From Siphlonurus alternatus (taxonomy: Eukaryota; Arthropoda; Insecta; Ephemeroptera; Siphlonuridae), in assembly GCA_949825025.1 (NCBI GenBank), contig OX463778.1, positions 40,005,194 to 40,069,193 of the forward strand: a DNA stretch of 64,000 bases, in the 5' to 3' direction. A program made the translations under genes and the position numbers. The notes beneath the pieces are model-generated. The model was not told where the DNA came from. It saw only the letters and a list, made by a program, of their open reading frames with translations, and ran no database searches. How positions within the stretch are numbered: position 1 is the stretch's first letter; each line of letters begins with the position of its first letter. This document shows positions 1 to 14,525 of the stretch, one piece after another.

Positions 1-2069
1 AAAACTTATATATCAAATCAATAGCAGCAGTTAATACTGTAAAAAATTACGAGAAGAGTATACAATCACGCTATAACACCAAACTTTTTTTTCCCTCGTG
101 TAAAAAAAAAAAAGACTTTAAATATTAAAAACCATGTAGTAACATTAAATATTTACTTTTAAAACATGTTATAAAATATCAACAAACCATTATACGCACT
201 ATTATACATATTTAAAAAGAAAATAACAGTAAAAATGTAGGTTAAAACTATAATAAAATATAACTGCGTGTTGTAAATTGTTATTCTATCATAATTATTA
301 TTGTAATTAATATATTTAATATAACTTTCATTATTATTATCAAAAATCGTGTAAAATAAATTAATAACTCAATATTTCAACAAATAATATAAATTATATT
401 TAAAAAAAAACATGACATTTTCAATTATAATTAATATCATGTATTTTTTTTTTTATAAATGTATTCATACATTATGACGTTGACATGGTTTTAAAATATA
501 TGGTTTTGGTATTACGACATCTGCAAATCTGAGGCAATCATGACCCGGCGACGAGAAGAGACTCATATTATTCAGTGTGCCAGGGTTATACTAATGGCTT
601 CTCTCTCTCTCTCTTCTCATTCACTCACAATGCAGTAATAATGGGAACGAAATCTCTAACAGGATGGTGCATGCTCCTACAAATAAAACATTCAAAGCAG
701 TCATCTATTGTTGTCACAGTTACCGTTAGGTACTTTCACTAATTAACAGTTTGCCCAGTAGCAATCACCTCACCCTGCTATATACTCATATATATTATTT
801 GCTACATCATCATAACTAATTGTCTCATATTTTGTATGTTTGTATATTGTATAATATTCACTACAATTCTTTGATATTTTTTTATTGTTTTATTTATTTG
901 ATGAATTTTTTTACTTTTCAAATATCCTGTTATTAAAGCTTCTGTCAAAATGGAATTTTATAGTATATATATATTTTCATTTCTCTCGCTTTTTTTTTAC
1001 TTTATACATTATAATGAAAATAAAAATCAAAGCTTTATACTATATGTAATGTCAATCAAATATATTTTTATTTTGGTATTTTTTATTTTTATTGTTTTAA
1101 TTTATTTTTCTTTGTGAACAAAAAAACATAAATCATTGTGATGAAAAATAAAAATCTAATAGAGCTTTTAACAAGTACTTGCGAATATTTTATTAAACAG
1201 TATATGGAAATGAAAATACAATATGTGTTTAGAAACAATATTAAAAATATAAAGATAAAAAAATAAATAATATGCATGAACCCAACGTAATTAAATTTTT
1301 ATTTTTTTTTGTTTCAGCTGTGCTCAATAAAAAGTTCATTTTGACTTGTGGGATATTACTATAGCTTGCGAATTGCAAATCCATCACATTAAAAACATTA
1401 CATGAACATTTTGTAATAAATTGCAATTTTACTGTGTGCTAAATGCATATAATGTGACATTTTTTTCTGAAAATGCCTAATTATAGTACTATTATTCTGT
1501 TTTTCAATTTAAAATTATAATTTACAATGTGATAATTGTTAATAACAACATACAACAATTAAATTAGTACCTTCATACGTGACTGTATATTTAATTTAAT
1601 TCAACAAATTTACTTTTTACAAAAAAATTAAAATTAATTTTTACTTATACAATTATTATTTGTAGTCTGTTTATACAGCTCATTCGTGATGGGTGGAGTA
1701 TTTGGGTGGTACAAAAACAACAATGTAACAGCGTGGCTAGCGAACAATTTAATTGAATCATACTCGCGAGTGCTACAACAATTCAAATTTCACACAATGA
1801 TAATAACTTTGTTCACTCAAATAACCAGGATAACGTGATTTGAATGTTAAAGTATCCCATATATATGTTTAGTACATTAGTTCCTATATTTTCTCGTCAT
1901 TACAGTTAATTTCAAAATATATAGAAATTTGTATATTTCAGTAATTAAATTTAAAATCCTCGTACATAGATTAATAAATGTAATTATAGAATTTTTATTT
2001 GATTTGATCATACTCTTGTTATTTCTCAGCAAACTGCAATGAGAGAAAATTAAATCTGCGGGTTTCTCA

Positions 2070-2197
<128 letters not shown>

Positions 2198-4534
2198 CAT
2201 ACATTTGAATTTATGAAAATCATAATGCACTCTACCTAAAACTCTACTCTAAAACGTACAATACTTAAAATAAAGTTTATTTTTCATTATTTCTCTGCAT
2301 TAATATCACTGTGGCAGCATATTGTACATATTGTACAATAAAATAACCGTCAAAAGTAAAACCTCTTATTTTTTATTTGAACTTAATTTTTACAAGAATT
2401 TTATATTGAAAATTAAGTTCTTTCAACATCAAAAATGTTAAACGTAAAGTCAAAGTACACAAAACTGAGACAAAAAAATAAGGATTAAAATGCGATACAT
2501 TTATTTCATATCATTATACTAGCTTTGACTTCACATGTATGCATTTTTATTTTTTTAAAAATATACATAACATATGCCGGACTTGCAGTTCATAATCATA
2601 TGGTGTTGATGTATGTATATAAAAAAAATGGTAATATAAAATTTTAATGTTGCACTAGTTTCTAGATGTTCATATTAAGCCAGAAACGTGAAGAGTAAGT
2701 GAGAGAAACAGAGAGAGAAACAGAGAAAAGATAGAAAGAGAGAGGCGCTGGCGGCCTGTACGGCGGTGGAGCAGCATATGAAATATTCATGGCGCTTGTT
2801 CTTTCTGCGCTCCGACATGAAAGAGGCAGCAAGCAAGCAAGCAGTAGTAGCTCCCACTGTTATAATATTGGAGTTACATGCATATATATATATTTATACA
2901 TATACAGCCGCCAGAAACTACAACCATTGCTCTCTTCTTTTCTTTCTATGCGCTTTGCCAGCTTTCAATTATTTACCCCACTTCACACGACATATTCGTG
3001 AGGTTACTTTTTGCAATGTTGAGTGCTATACAGTACTACATTGTTTCTTGCTTATTTTTCCTATTATTTTTACATATATTATCTTGCGGTTATTTTTTTA
3101 AAATAAAACATCGTAAACTTACAATTAGTTTCAACTTTTCTGTCATGTTTTCATGCATAGAACTTTTATTTTTATAAGAAAAAGTGAAAAATTCAATACT
3201 TTTTTGTTGAGTTAAAATGTCATATGTTTTAAGGCTATATAATATTGAAATAGCATTGGTTGAAAATATTGAAAGCAGCATGCAGAGATTCTTGTTACTT
3301 TATCTGGCAAGTGATTTTTGTATATTCTATTTTTCAATATATAACACTGGAATGAAGCTGATGTTAAAAAAAAAAAAAATCAATGGCAAAAAAACACTTG
3401 CAAAAAGAGGCTATTCTTTTATAACGGTCTCCTGCGGTCTTGAATTCTTTTCCCCTGATACTGAGATTTTTTTTTCCAACTTCAAGATTTTTCCAATCAT
3501 ATCTTCTCCATGAAATATAAATGTAGAATTTTCCATGAGTTTTTTTCCTTCTCCTTTGTTCGTAGAAACATGATGTTGTCGGATACAGTTCATAAAAATG
3601 TTAACATGGTATTTACAATGAACTCCAGTACTTACTTATATAAATACTGCTGTAAGAAGATATTTTAATAATGAATTCTGAGAATTTTTTATTTGTGAAA
3701 TAATATCTGTGGCATACAATTTTATATAAAATACCTCAAAACAATACAAGTTACATATTGATTAATATTTTTTCCAGTTTTCCCTTCTTATTTTTTAAGC
3801 TAAAAAAAATAATAATAAAAAACACACACTCTCTTTCATACAGTGAAAGTAATATTTTAAAATTGCATAAAAGTACCAGACGCAGTAATCTAAAAAATAA
3901 AACTGAGGGGGATTTACAAAATGAAGAAAGTACACAAAAGAAAAAAAAAAGAATCGAAGATGAATTGCTAGTGTGTAGGGAAAGAGGAGATGAAACACAC
4001 CCTAGACCGAATACTATTGTTATTCTGCACCCCTTCTTATATATATCGTGCATGCAACCATCGTGTCGGCTTGTTTCCTCTATATACCATCAACGAATAT
4101 ATTCCATGTGTGTCGCAGCAACCGTCACATGACGTCACGTTTGGTCTGCAGCAGGACTATGCAAGTAGCCACCACCATAAACCCTAGTTGCAAAAACGAA
4201 AATTTATTATGTAATATATAATATTATGCAGTTTAACTTGCATATAACTGCAAGTCTTTCTGACAAAGATATGTGGTAAATATGAATAATGACGTCACTT
4301 TAAATTTATGTGAATATACATGTAATTCTGATATATATTTCTTTTAGTTATCATCTTAGTATTTTTTTTTAGAACAGAAGATAAAAATATATATATGATA
4401 GAAAAAAAAAATGACAGACAACTATAATATATGAAATGTGTATATAAATTGAGGAAGTGAGAAAAAATATAGGAGAATGCAAAATTATGAAATAAAAAAA
4501 GGACACAAAGAAATAAGTAAAAGATAGAAGAGAC

Positions 4535-4538
<4 letters not shown>

Positions 4539-4629
<91 letters not shown>
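4539..4629 (+). repeat. (GA)n microsatellite, about 91 bp
   Basis: Uninterrupted GA run, the opposite strand orientation from most of the long tracts in this window. It gives rise to a spurious Leu-Ser-repeat reading frame on the minus strand. Confidence 0.97.
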
Positions 4630-4633
<4 letters not shown>

Positions 4634-7600
4634 TCTTCCGTTCGTTTCATCACGTTCCTCCTCCCTCCTTGCATTAGATAACCATAACTCACTCTAATAG
4701 TCCTCTGCCTGTCACATCTCAGAGCGAGAGGAGCGTAATCATCTGCTCATGATGCACCATATACTTACATTCCAATTGATCACGCGCTACACCACCCACA
4801 CAGAAAAATGATTTCCTTTGAAATATTTTAAAATCATTTTCAGTTAAATTTTATTGCTTAGGACATTTTAATAATTTTTCAAGCTTTTTATTATATCTAT
4901 GTATCTTTTTCTTCTTATAGTAATATTCATTCAAAATGAAAATGTACTGTCAATGTATAGTTTGAAATGAATTATTATTATTATACAAAAATTGAATAGA
5001 AAAAGACAGTTTTTATTGAAGAAGGAAACAATTTTTCATTTCAATGCTTTGTAATGCAATTTATATAAAAAAATTGTAATATTTTTTCAATGATATATCT
5101 TTTCAATAGAAAACTATTTTAAAATTATCATTGTTTTCTTTTTATTAATTTATTGAGGTTCATAATTTAGCATCATTTAAATACATGATGCAAGTTTAAA
5201 TTAAAAATGAATTATATCTCATTGCTTTTCTTATGTACACATAATTGTACTTAAGATGGTATCTGCATTGATTATCTTTGAAGTCAATATCTCATTTAAC
5301 TTGCGCAATGCGTGCTGTTCGATATAAGTGGATAACAATTGTCTAGACGGAATGTTAGAGTCTCCCTAACGTGTAGTCTTGATGTATTATCTAGAGCCAA
5401 CGTTACTGAAAATAATCAATATCGAAAAGCTTGGCTTTTGTACAAAATACAATATTATTTTCAACACCCTTACAAGTATGTAAGAGATGATATTCTCATA
5501 CATGTATTTTGTAATGGAGGGGGTATATTTTATTACAAAGTATTTGTACTGAGAATCTTTGGTGAAATGGAGCAGATAAATCAAATCACCCATAAGCATT
5601 TGAATGAACAAGAGAGAGAAAGCTTCTTCACCCTTGTGTTAACCTCATACTGACTCGCTGTATAAGTCTATTGAATTCGCTGGTTAATGGTCAGAATAAG
5701 TCGTACTTATTTGCTGAAAAGAAGAGCTGGGGAAGTGAATCTCTCTTTACTTTCATATACAAGTTATACAGAGAATCTTCTAATGATGTATATTTCTCTG
5801 TTTATATCGAATCAATTATTTTTTATTAATACATTTTTCTACCTCAAAATATCTTCTTTAACAATCACCAAGTGTGGCTCATTTTTCTTTGTTCTGATGA
5901 AAATGATTCACAATCTTTACCCCCAAAAGAAGAGATAGTATATAAGTCCTAACATAAGCTGCTTAACTTCTTACTTGCTACCTTTTCTGATTTTTCTTTT
6001 CCTTTTTCAGACAAAGAAAAAAAAAAGTAGGAACTTGTAGTTATTCATCATACTCTTCTTCAAATATTTTCTTTTGTTATAACCTTGTGTGACCTCAGTT
6101 TACAGTAACAACTCAAACTTTGTTTTTTTATTTCAATACGCAAATCTAACTATGTTTATATGACCTGTTTGACAAATGTATAGTAAAAAATATAATTTTG
6201 TATCCTTTTTTATGTAAACTTGGTGACCATCCTTTTTTATGCTTTCATAAGTTTACATATTACTCCTTTCTTTCTAATATTTATCATAAAAATTTTTAAA
6301 AAACATTTTGCTTATAGGCTGAATATTTAACTTTGATAATTTTATGTTTAGTTATTAGTTGTTGAGCATATTTTAAAGATTTTATATATTACTTAAATAT
6401 ATACTATAAACTTTACAAACTATATTATATATTATATAGTATAAAAAAGTAACTTAAACTTTATATATTAATATTATATTTAAAATTTTGTTTGAGTTTT
6501 TTAACATAGAAAAGTTATTTTTTTTTCTGTTCATACATTTTTTTTTTTTTTTACCTTGTAAAAAAAAAGTGGAGACTAATATTTTAATTTGCTCTCCCGT
6601 GCCGTGATATTAAAAACTGAGCTACTTTTTTTTTGTGTTCTTCCTCTTGCATCCCGGGGGTCGTTTCTTTTACAATGGTTTATACAGCACGAAGCACGGA
6701 GAAATTAAAACGCTAAGCTTGTTGGGGAATGTAAATGTATATTTCATTTCGTTCTGTGTACCCTCGCTAAAGTACGTATCACCACGAACCGAGAAGAAGT
6801 TGGAGAAGAACACATTTCAATGAACATTTTACACTTAAATTACCCTTGATGACAGTAGCTGCATGCTATATCAGCCTAACAAATTAACATTGTAACATTG
6901 GCCACTGACTTTTGGTTTATTATTTTAGATTAAATAAATATTATAAGTAAATTGAAAAAAAAAAAGAAAAAAAAGTGCAGTGCGTTTGGAACATGAGTTT
7001 GTAGAGGACCCAAAAAGGCATAAGGTCCTGTTTCAATATATTGCTTTTAAAATTATGTGGTAAATTTACCATGACTATGACATACATATAAATAATAATG
7101 TAAAAAATAGTAATTTAGACAAATTTTAAGTTTATAGAAGTGTTCAAACCTTGTTAAATATTATTTACTGCATAGAGTATGACACGTTAAAACACGTTAA
7201 TCTACAGAAATTTTAAATATATTTAAAAAAAAAAAAAAAAGACGCGACACTGATACGCCTGCAGAAAACCTATCCATGCAACCTCTTCAGCTCTCATGAA
7301 AAACTAGGCTGCATACTAACAAGGCGCTATAATGACTCTCGGGCAGTTGATGTATACTGATACAAGTTCATACGCTTGACTTATCAAAGTACGTATACTC
7401 ATGGTGGGAAAAAAAGAGAAAAAAAACTGACACTTTCGTAAAATGTCATAATCTTAGTGCTCTACATAAAACCATCACAGTTTTAAGTTTAGATTAAATT
7501 TATTTTTATATTTTATCATTAATTTATTGAATTATAGCGTGATGAGATTTCATGATGTCTGTATTTAAACGAATGCAATAAAAAGAAAATTAGAATGAAA

Positions 7601-7708
7601 ACATTCAAAGATACGACGACGACGAGGTCATGCTAACGACTTGAATTATAAGGAACCACGTGACCTGGTGACGTTCATGTTACCACGTCAGACACACTAG
7701 GAGGCTCG

Positions 7709-7731
7709 TCAGCTGATAATCAGCTGATAAT
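7709..7731 (+). promoter_or_regulatory. Duplicated E-box/GATA composite motif
   Basis: The motif CAGCTGATAA occurs twice in direct repeat 11 bp apart. It combines a bHLH E-box (CAGCTG) with an overlapping GATA core. A CACGTG E-box and a CACGTC motif lie within about 50 bp upstream. Such clusters can be intronic enhancers; no function is shown by the sequence alone. Confidence 0.25.
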
Positions 7732-8426
7732 GAGCACGTTAAACGACACGTCTCCTTTTTCTTCCTCCCGTCTTCTTACTTGTTAAAATGCTTGAAGTAA
7801 AAAGAAATGAAGGTGTTTTTTTTTTTTTTAACTTTTTTGTGGTCTTTTCGGTCATAAAAGCGAATCGTGACTAGCAAAAGAAAGAAATACTAGCTTGTTT
7901 TCTTTTAAAAAGAGAGAGAAAGGTCTACATTATACACGTAGTAACATCCCTCCTTGCACTTTCATATTTCCAATTGCTTCTTATTTCTTTTCACCCTCCT
8001 TTTCTCCCTTGACTCAGCAACAGAATTTTTTTTTCTTCACCCCACACCTTCTACACGTGCAGATATAAACGGGTGGTGCATATAATTGGTAGATACTGAA
8101 GACTTACAGACAGCCGTACCACACATTTAATCTACTCCTCTTCAAGCCAGCCCCCCTATCTTCATATACCTCACTGCATGGTTTTACGTATAATTTTTTT
8201 GTTCTTTATATCTATATGAAAATATTCCCCCCTCTCTTTATGTATTTGTGTGTACATGTAAGTAATTTTGCTCACGTTGCATTTATATATGTATATGCAT
8301 GCAAGTACTTACTCTTACTATATGTACATGCATGCATTTTATCCTTTCATATTCTCTCCCCTACATACATGTCTGTATTCATTTACGATGCTTACTCTAC
8401 GCTTCAATAATTTTCTATACACATTT

Positions 8427-8430
<4 letters not shown>

Positions 8431-8462
<32 letters not shown>
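8431..8462 (+). repeat. (CT)n microsatellite, short
   Basis: CT run of about 32 bp followed by an imperfect continuation (tttctcctc). Confidence 0.9.
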
Positions 8463-8466
<4 letters not shown>

Positions 8467-11400
8467 CTCTATTTGTTAATATTATACAGTACATCGTATA
8501 TATAAATATGCTCTTATTCTATGCTATATAACTATAAACTATATACATGCCTAGAATTTTGATTAATGCTGCGCATGTATTTAATTCAAGCAAGATTTTA
8601 TTGAAATTTCAATACAAATTCATTTTAATAAAAAGGGTGATAAATTTTAAAATATATGCAAAAAAAAAAATCAAATTTAAAAAAAAAGTATTACTTAATT
8701 CTTGTTAAAATTTTGTTTGTTTGTTTGTATTTTTTTTTTTTTTTTTTTTTTTAAAGTTCAACTTGTAGATTTGAATTTGTATCTTGTAAATTCAATAGAA
8801 CAAAAACAAAAAAGATAATGTATCTTAATATTTTCCTTATACATATAGGAATGAAGCCCAAAATATTCATCACAAAATGTTAATTTCAAATTATTATAAA
8901 ACTTCTTCCAAAATTTAATAATTAATATTATAAATTAGCTTTCCTGTACTAATTAGTTTGTTTATTGTTATTGAAATTACAAAAGTAACAAAACTCCCAA
9001 TCATATTTTAAACTTATGTATATGTTATGAAAAGCTTTAATATTAATTATAATATATTGTTATAAAATTATTTACAAAAACATAAAATTTTACTTTGAAA
9101 TATTGTAAATTAAATTTCATCTTTTGATTAACAAAATTAATCCACTTTATATGTATCCGGTACTTTGATCATATATATACTGAAAATGTTTCAATAAAAT
9201 CACCCTCTATTGTACATATCAAATAATTATTTCTGTTACATGTTTTCCCCCTTCCCTTTCTTTCTCTTTCGCTCCACGTGTATTGAAAAGGGGACTCTGG
9301 ATATAATATAAACCTGTGAGTGTTTGGCTGTTGCTTGCGATTCTCAAAATGTTTCTTGTTCTTTGTTAGCAACAAGCATGCCCCCGGATAGAGAGAGAGA
9401 GAACTATATAGTAATACTCGTAAGCCATGTAATGTAACTCCATGTAAGCTACGATTCATTGTTTCTTACTAACCCCCGGTACCAACACACAAGGTATTAT
9501 AATATATGAATATAGTAATATATATATATGATGCTCTAGCTACCTCAGCTTACTACTATATTATATATGTAGTGAAATGAACCACTTCACTTGTCTAATT
9601 GGAGCTTCCCCCCTCCCTCCCCTCCTTTCCTTCCTCATTACCCTCTCCTCTTTTTATATATAAAAAAAAAATGTACTTTCCTTTCCACTGCAATTATTAA
9701 AATTAAAAGTAACGTAGCACAAGCAAGCACTTTATACCAAGTAAAAAAAAAAATAATAATTTAATGTAATTCACGATATATTTTTTTAGTATGCACCATG
9801 CAGCATATATTTTTTTTAAATTAGGTTTTCTTTTAATATTGTAGAAAGTTTGTTAATACGCTTAAAAAACATCATGAGAGAGTTAAAAAAATGCATGATT
9901 TTTTTTAATAAAATATTAATAATAAAGACTTCATGTACAGAGTAAATATTTAAATTGATATTAATACAAAAATATTAACAAAATTATAATAATTTATAAT
10001 AATTAAGATTATCATAATATTATTATCCTTTCAAGTAAAATTTCCTATGCATTAAACATCTTATAATATATAAATTTTTGTTGAAAATTATTACACATTA
10101 TATAATATTAAACAAGATGATGGATATAATAACTATAATAATATAGGCTTATAAAGTATACCTTCGAGAGGAGTAGTAATTGATAGAGCTTCTGGGATGA
10201 AAGATATTAATTGGCGTGTTCTACGTCAATGCTTAAAATCTTCTTATAGCTAGCTCACAACGTCGAGAAATAACACGTACGCGGTTCGTTATGTGAAGGA
10301 AAATGAGGAGGAGGAGGAGTTAAAGACGCTTACACATACGTGACAAGAAGAAACAACGTTCCTCATTATCTTTAGCTCATTGCCGAATTATTCATACTCA
10401 TTATATAAAACATTAGTGTTTAAGAACACGTTTTGCTCAGTTTAACAAATAACACGCTAACAAGAAGATTCTAAAGACATTTATCGTAATAAAATTACAT
10501 TTTGGTACAATATAAAAATATTATTAAATTTAAAATTGTTTTGATTTATTGTTTCGTTACACTATATTATGATATATTGACTGTCATGATGTATTTTTTT
10601 TTTATTATTATTTCAGTTCAGTGATTTGAAATAAATATAAAACAATATTGCAACGCTTTGAATAAACTGCTGGAAAATTGTTTATACCTAAAAATTAATA
10701 AAAAAAAAACAATTACGGATAATATTTTGTTATAAATAGTTTACATTTAATATATTATAATAATTTCTTTTTAGTAATTCATTCCTACAAAATCACTGTC
10801 ATGTATTCAAATCAATTTCACGATAAAACTTTTTTAACAATCTTTTGTGCATTATTAATAGAATTATATGTAATTATTAATTATTTCTAAAAAAATTTAG
10901 TAGAGTATATACAATATAACAATTATGTTAGTAAAACTTTTCACCAAACTTTGGTATTAAATCGAGTAGACTAGTGAACGACGGTCTGAATGTACAGTGG
11001 TAATTAGATTTTTGAGTAACGCTGGAGTGATAAGTTTAGGCCTCCTCGTGGTAACAATGTTAGGCCACTGAGAGGAGCGATGGTCTCCCCCGCTCTTCCT
11101 CCTTGGGAATTTGCATTTTATCAGCAGTGTATCGACCGGAAGCAGTGCTATACAGAAAGCATTATTGTTATTGCCTCTCGTTCGTGACTGCGGCTATGTA
11201 TATGACTGCGCGTCGTCACTATCGTGTGTTGAGGACAGAGAATCGGCATAACTTGGAACATCAAGGTGTTCGTAAACAAGCTGCATAAAATGTTTATTAT
11301 TTACTAAATTTATTTTGATTGTGTTTAAAAATACTACATTGGTAACATATGATAGTTGTTGTATGTTTAAAGTTGTTGTAACAAAAAGAAATTGAGTTCA

Positions 11401-13784
11401 GAAAAGTATACTATTCAGATGTATACCAATAAGCCTGAAAAATAAATAATGATTTAAAATTATTTCCAATTATACTTCATTTCATGAATTTATGTATTAT
11501 TATGTAAAAGATTCAAATCAGTATCTTCATATCAATAACAATTGATTATTCTAAATTTATAATAGATAATTATAATTATGTGGTTTTATTATTTTAATTG
11601 TAATTAATACATAATTGTGTATATTTTTTCTTTTTTGCAACCAGAGAACATTACAAAAAGGAACAAATTCTATTTACACTAATTTTGCTTTATTAAAATT
11701 AAAATAATGAAAGTTCAAATAACTCAAATTGTAAGTTTTGCTGCAATTGTATCTCATTATTTACAAAAATGTTATGAAAGAACATTTTTTTAACATAGAA
11801 ATTATATTTAAAATAAAATAACGTTTCTATTTAAATGAAAACTTTGCCAAATGATCGTAATATTTTTCTTCTCCACGCGCAAGGATGGTGATGAAATTTT
11901 CGCTGCGTATACGATCTCCAGTGATAATGCGCCTGTGAAAAGGCACGCAGATGAATTGTTACGATTATTCTCGTCCTTAAAGACTTTTTATTGTAAATGT
12001 GATGGCCGGGATTTGACTTGATAATTTGAGGGCTTACTACTATTCCACTGCTGGTTTCGTCTCCAGCTAAATTGCTAGCCCCTCTATACCCCTTTCTCTT
12101 GCCTGAGCTCGTCTATTGTTCACTTAATTAGATCATTTAAGATTTTCAACAATTTTATGAATAATAAGGGACCACATAATGATAAAAGTTTAAAATTATC
12201 TTTTTTGAAACATTATTTAAGAAAAAAAATGTTTCCTTTATAAAATGAGTTTTTCAAAGTCGTAATATTACATGTGAAAAGAGACAAAGAGATATTAAAT
12301 TTACGTTTAATATATATTACGCATGTTTCTTCATTTAAATATTATTGTTCTTAAACGTAAATGAAAACATAATTTCCTATATTTAAATATGACTATAAGA
12401 TAATTTTATTATGACAATCGTACATATATATATTACAAAACGTTAATATCTGTTAAAAGCTATTTTATCATCTTTTGATTTAAATTTTAAATCAAAAAGC
12501 TCTTAGTATAAACTGTTCATCCATTTTCATTTACAACAAGATGCTATATGTGTAGAGGTGTTTAAATAGCCTAGTGGATCCCTTTATTGGATACCTTGTA
12601 AATAAATTACTTTACAGTGTAAATACAAATATAAAGTGTACACCAATGTTGACAATGATACCTACACTGTATTTAATACTAAAATATTCCACTAAAACAA
12701 TTCCAATTTACAATTTTAATTTATTAAATACAAAGAATTTATTTTAAGATAATGTACAACAAATTTAAATATGTTTAAAATTTCAATTCGAAAATTAAAT
12801 TCAGTGACACATATTATTGTGTTAATTTGTATTTAATGGTAATGTGACGTCACTTGGTGGTCTCGCAGACTCCAATGTGTAGAGTCTGAACAAACCGTGG
12901 AGTGTTGCTGGGAGACGCGCCATCCATCAGGTGATCTGGAGCAAAAGAGGGGGAGGTAATGAAGATGCAGCCCACACAAAGCGGTGAACGTCCACGCTAC
13001 TGCGTCGTCCTCGACAGACTAATGACTGTATTGCCTAGCAACTGAACCCACCCCACTGACTGTCTCAAGTACAAAACAAACAACATTTCTATCTCCTTTT
13101 GTTACGTATTTTTTTCTTACATTCAGATATTATTTTATTTCCAAGAATTATTATGAGAATAGAAATATAAGAATTAATGTGGATGTTTCTATAGCATTGT
13201 ATAATACTTTATTTTTATATTGTTCTATTTCAAAACTATATTTTTCTCTCACAATATCCTAGCTTATGTTACTGTATTTCATATTTTTCTTACTTGCACC
13301 CAGGTAAAAATTAGCTTCCAATTCAGCTGTTTTTTCTTTTAAAATCCAGCAGAATCAATAGAACGATAAACTTTAGTCTCACTGATCTAGATGGTATTCA
13401 TTTTTTTTGGTTGAGATTGATTTTGATGCAAGAAACAGCTAGAACAACACTAATTTTTACCTGAATTTATACTATGCAATAACAAGGACTATTTGATACG
13501 TATATTAAGAAGTATTCATAATGAATTTGGCGTAGATTATGAATAATTATGAGCTGTGATTTTAGCCTATAGGAATATTTAGTAATAAATTTATTACTGG
13601 ACTTAAATATCAAAATTTAGTTATAAAAATATATAGAATAAAATTTATGCAAACTTCTTTGTTAATATGTGCACTATATAATGTTTATGAATTATTTAAT
13701 TAATTGTGTTACTTTGAAATTATAATAATTTGAGAATCATAATATTATTATACCTCATTCTAGGTTATATGTATATGGACTTAA

Positions 13785-14121
13785 AAGCATACAGGCCTCA
13801 AATTACAAATTAGACAGTTACCAAGTGGGTTTAGAGTATATAATCAACATTCGCATCATTTTTTTCCACGCTGATGCATCCGTGCGAAGTCGCAGTTCAA
13901 AGTAAGAAATTTAGTCCTTGATGACGTCACGAAGTTCTTGATGACGTCACAACTCAATGCTAATCGGTGCTAGTTGTGAGTTGTGACGTCAGCAAGGACT
14001 TTCTTTGCACGACTTCGCACAGACGCACCGCGCGCAGGTAAAAATAATACGAATGTTGATTATAAACTCGGGCAACACTTCATAATGTCTGTCTAATTTG
14101 TAATTTGAGGCCTGTATACCT
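13785..14121. mobile_element. TTAA-flanked MITE (piggyBac-like), 337 bp
   Basis: The element is flanked on both sides by TTAA (13781-13784 and 14122-14125), the duplication made by piggyBac-type transposases. The 33-bp terminal inverted repeats begin AAGCATACAGG and AGGTATACAGG and match at 31 of 33 positions. The interior is also largely foldback, for example gtataatcaacattcg-type sequence against its complement around 13835-13856 and 14050-14070. It contains three TGACGTCA palindromes and no coding capacity. The termini do not start with the CCY usual for canonical piggyBac, so the family call is tentative while the MITE call is firm. Confidence 0.82.
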
Positions 14122-14256
14122 TTAACCATTCTTATAACCATGTTATAGACAGCAAACTAAGTTCATGATATGGGAAAAGGAAATCCAATATTTGCAAAGT
14201 GAGTATAATATACATTCTAAGAAAATACCCCACTTATTTCTACAACTAGTTTGCAT

Positions 14257-14474
14257 CAAGGTTTCTTTATACAGGTTAAGACACGCACGCATTTCGTGCG
14301 TCAATTTTGTTAAATTTTCAGGCCACATTGTACCGCGAAATTTCAAAAATAGCATTGTATGATTGACGCATTCAAAGTTTCGCGGCACGATGTGGCCAAA
14401 AATACTTGAACGTGATTGGCTTAGCCCTTTAACATTGGTCCAATCGGTGGCTTAACCTGTATAAAGGAACGTTG
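14257..14474. mobile_element. hAT-type MITE, 218 bp, with perfect 8-bp target duplication
   Basis: An 8-bp direct repeat GTTTGCAT (14249-14256 and 14475-14482) flanks an element with 24-bp terminal inverted repeats, CAAGGTTTCTTTATACAGG and CAACGTTCCTTTATACAGG at the outer ends, matching at 22 of 24 positions. The 8-bp duplication and CA...TG ends fit hAT transposons. Internally, a second inverted repeat (ggccacattgtaccgcgaaa against tttcgcggcacgatgtggcc) surrounds the centre. There is no transposase, so it is non-autonomous. Confidence 0.87.
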
Positions 14475-14525
14475 GTTTGCATGTCAGAAGTGTTACGCAC
14501 TGCCGCCATGTTGGTTTTGTGCGTG
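14459..14525 (+). promoter_or_regulatory. TATA / initiator / Kozak start module at MITE edge (speculative)
   Basis: TATAAAG (14460-14466) in the right terminal repeat of the hAT MITE is followed about 24 bp later by TCAG (14484-14487), an arthropod-initiator-like motif. Next comes GCCGCCATG, with ATG at 14508-14510. The frame MLVLCVILILLLHS is hydrophobic like a signal peptide and runs into a donor-like CAG|GTATAC. The combination resembles a first coding exon, but GCCGCCATG-like text can occur by chance and no second exon was identified. Confidence 0.18.

Noticed and set aside
5339..5653. 104-codon frame with a non-ATG start
   Set aside because: Starts at TTG in AT-rich DNA, with no recognisable domain and no support from neighbours.
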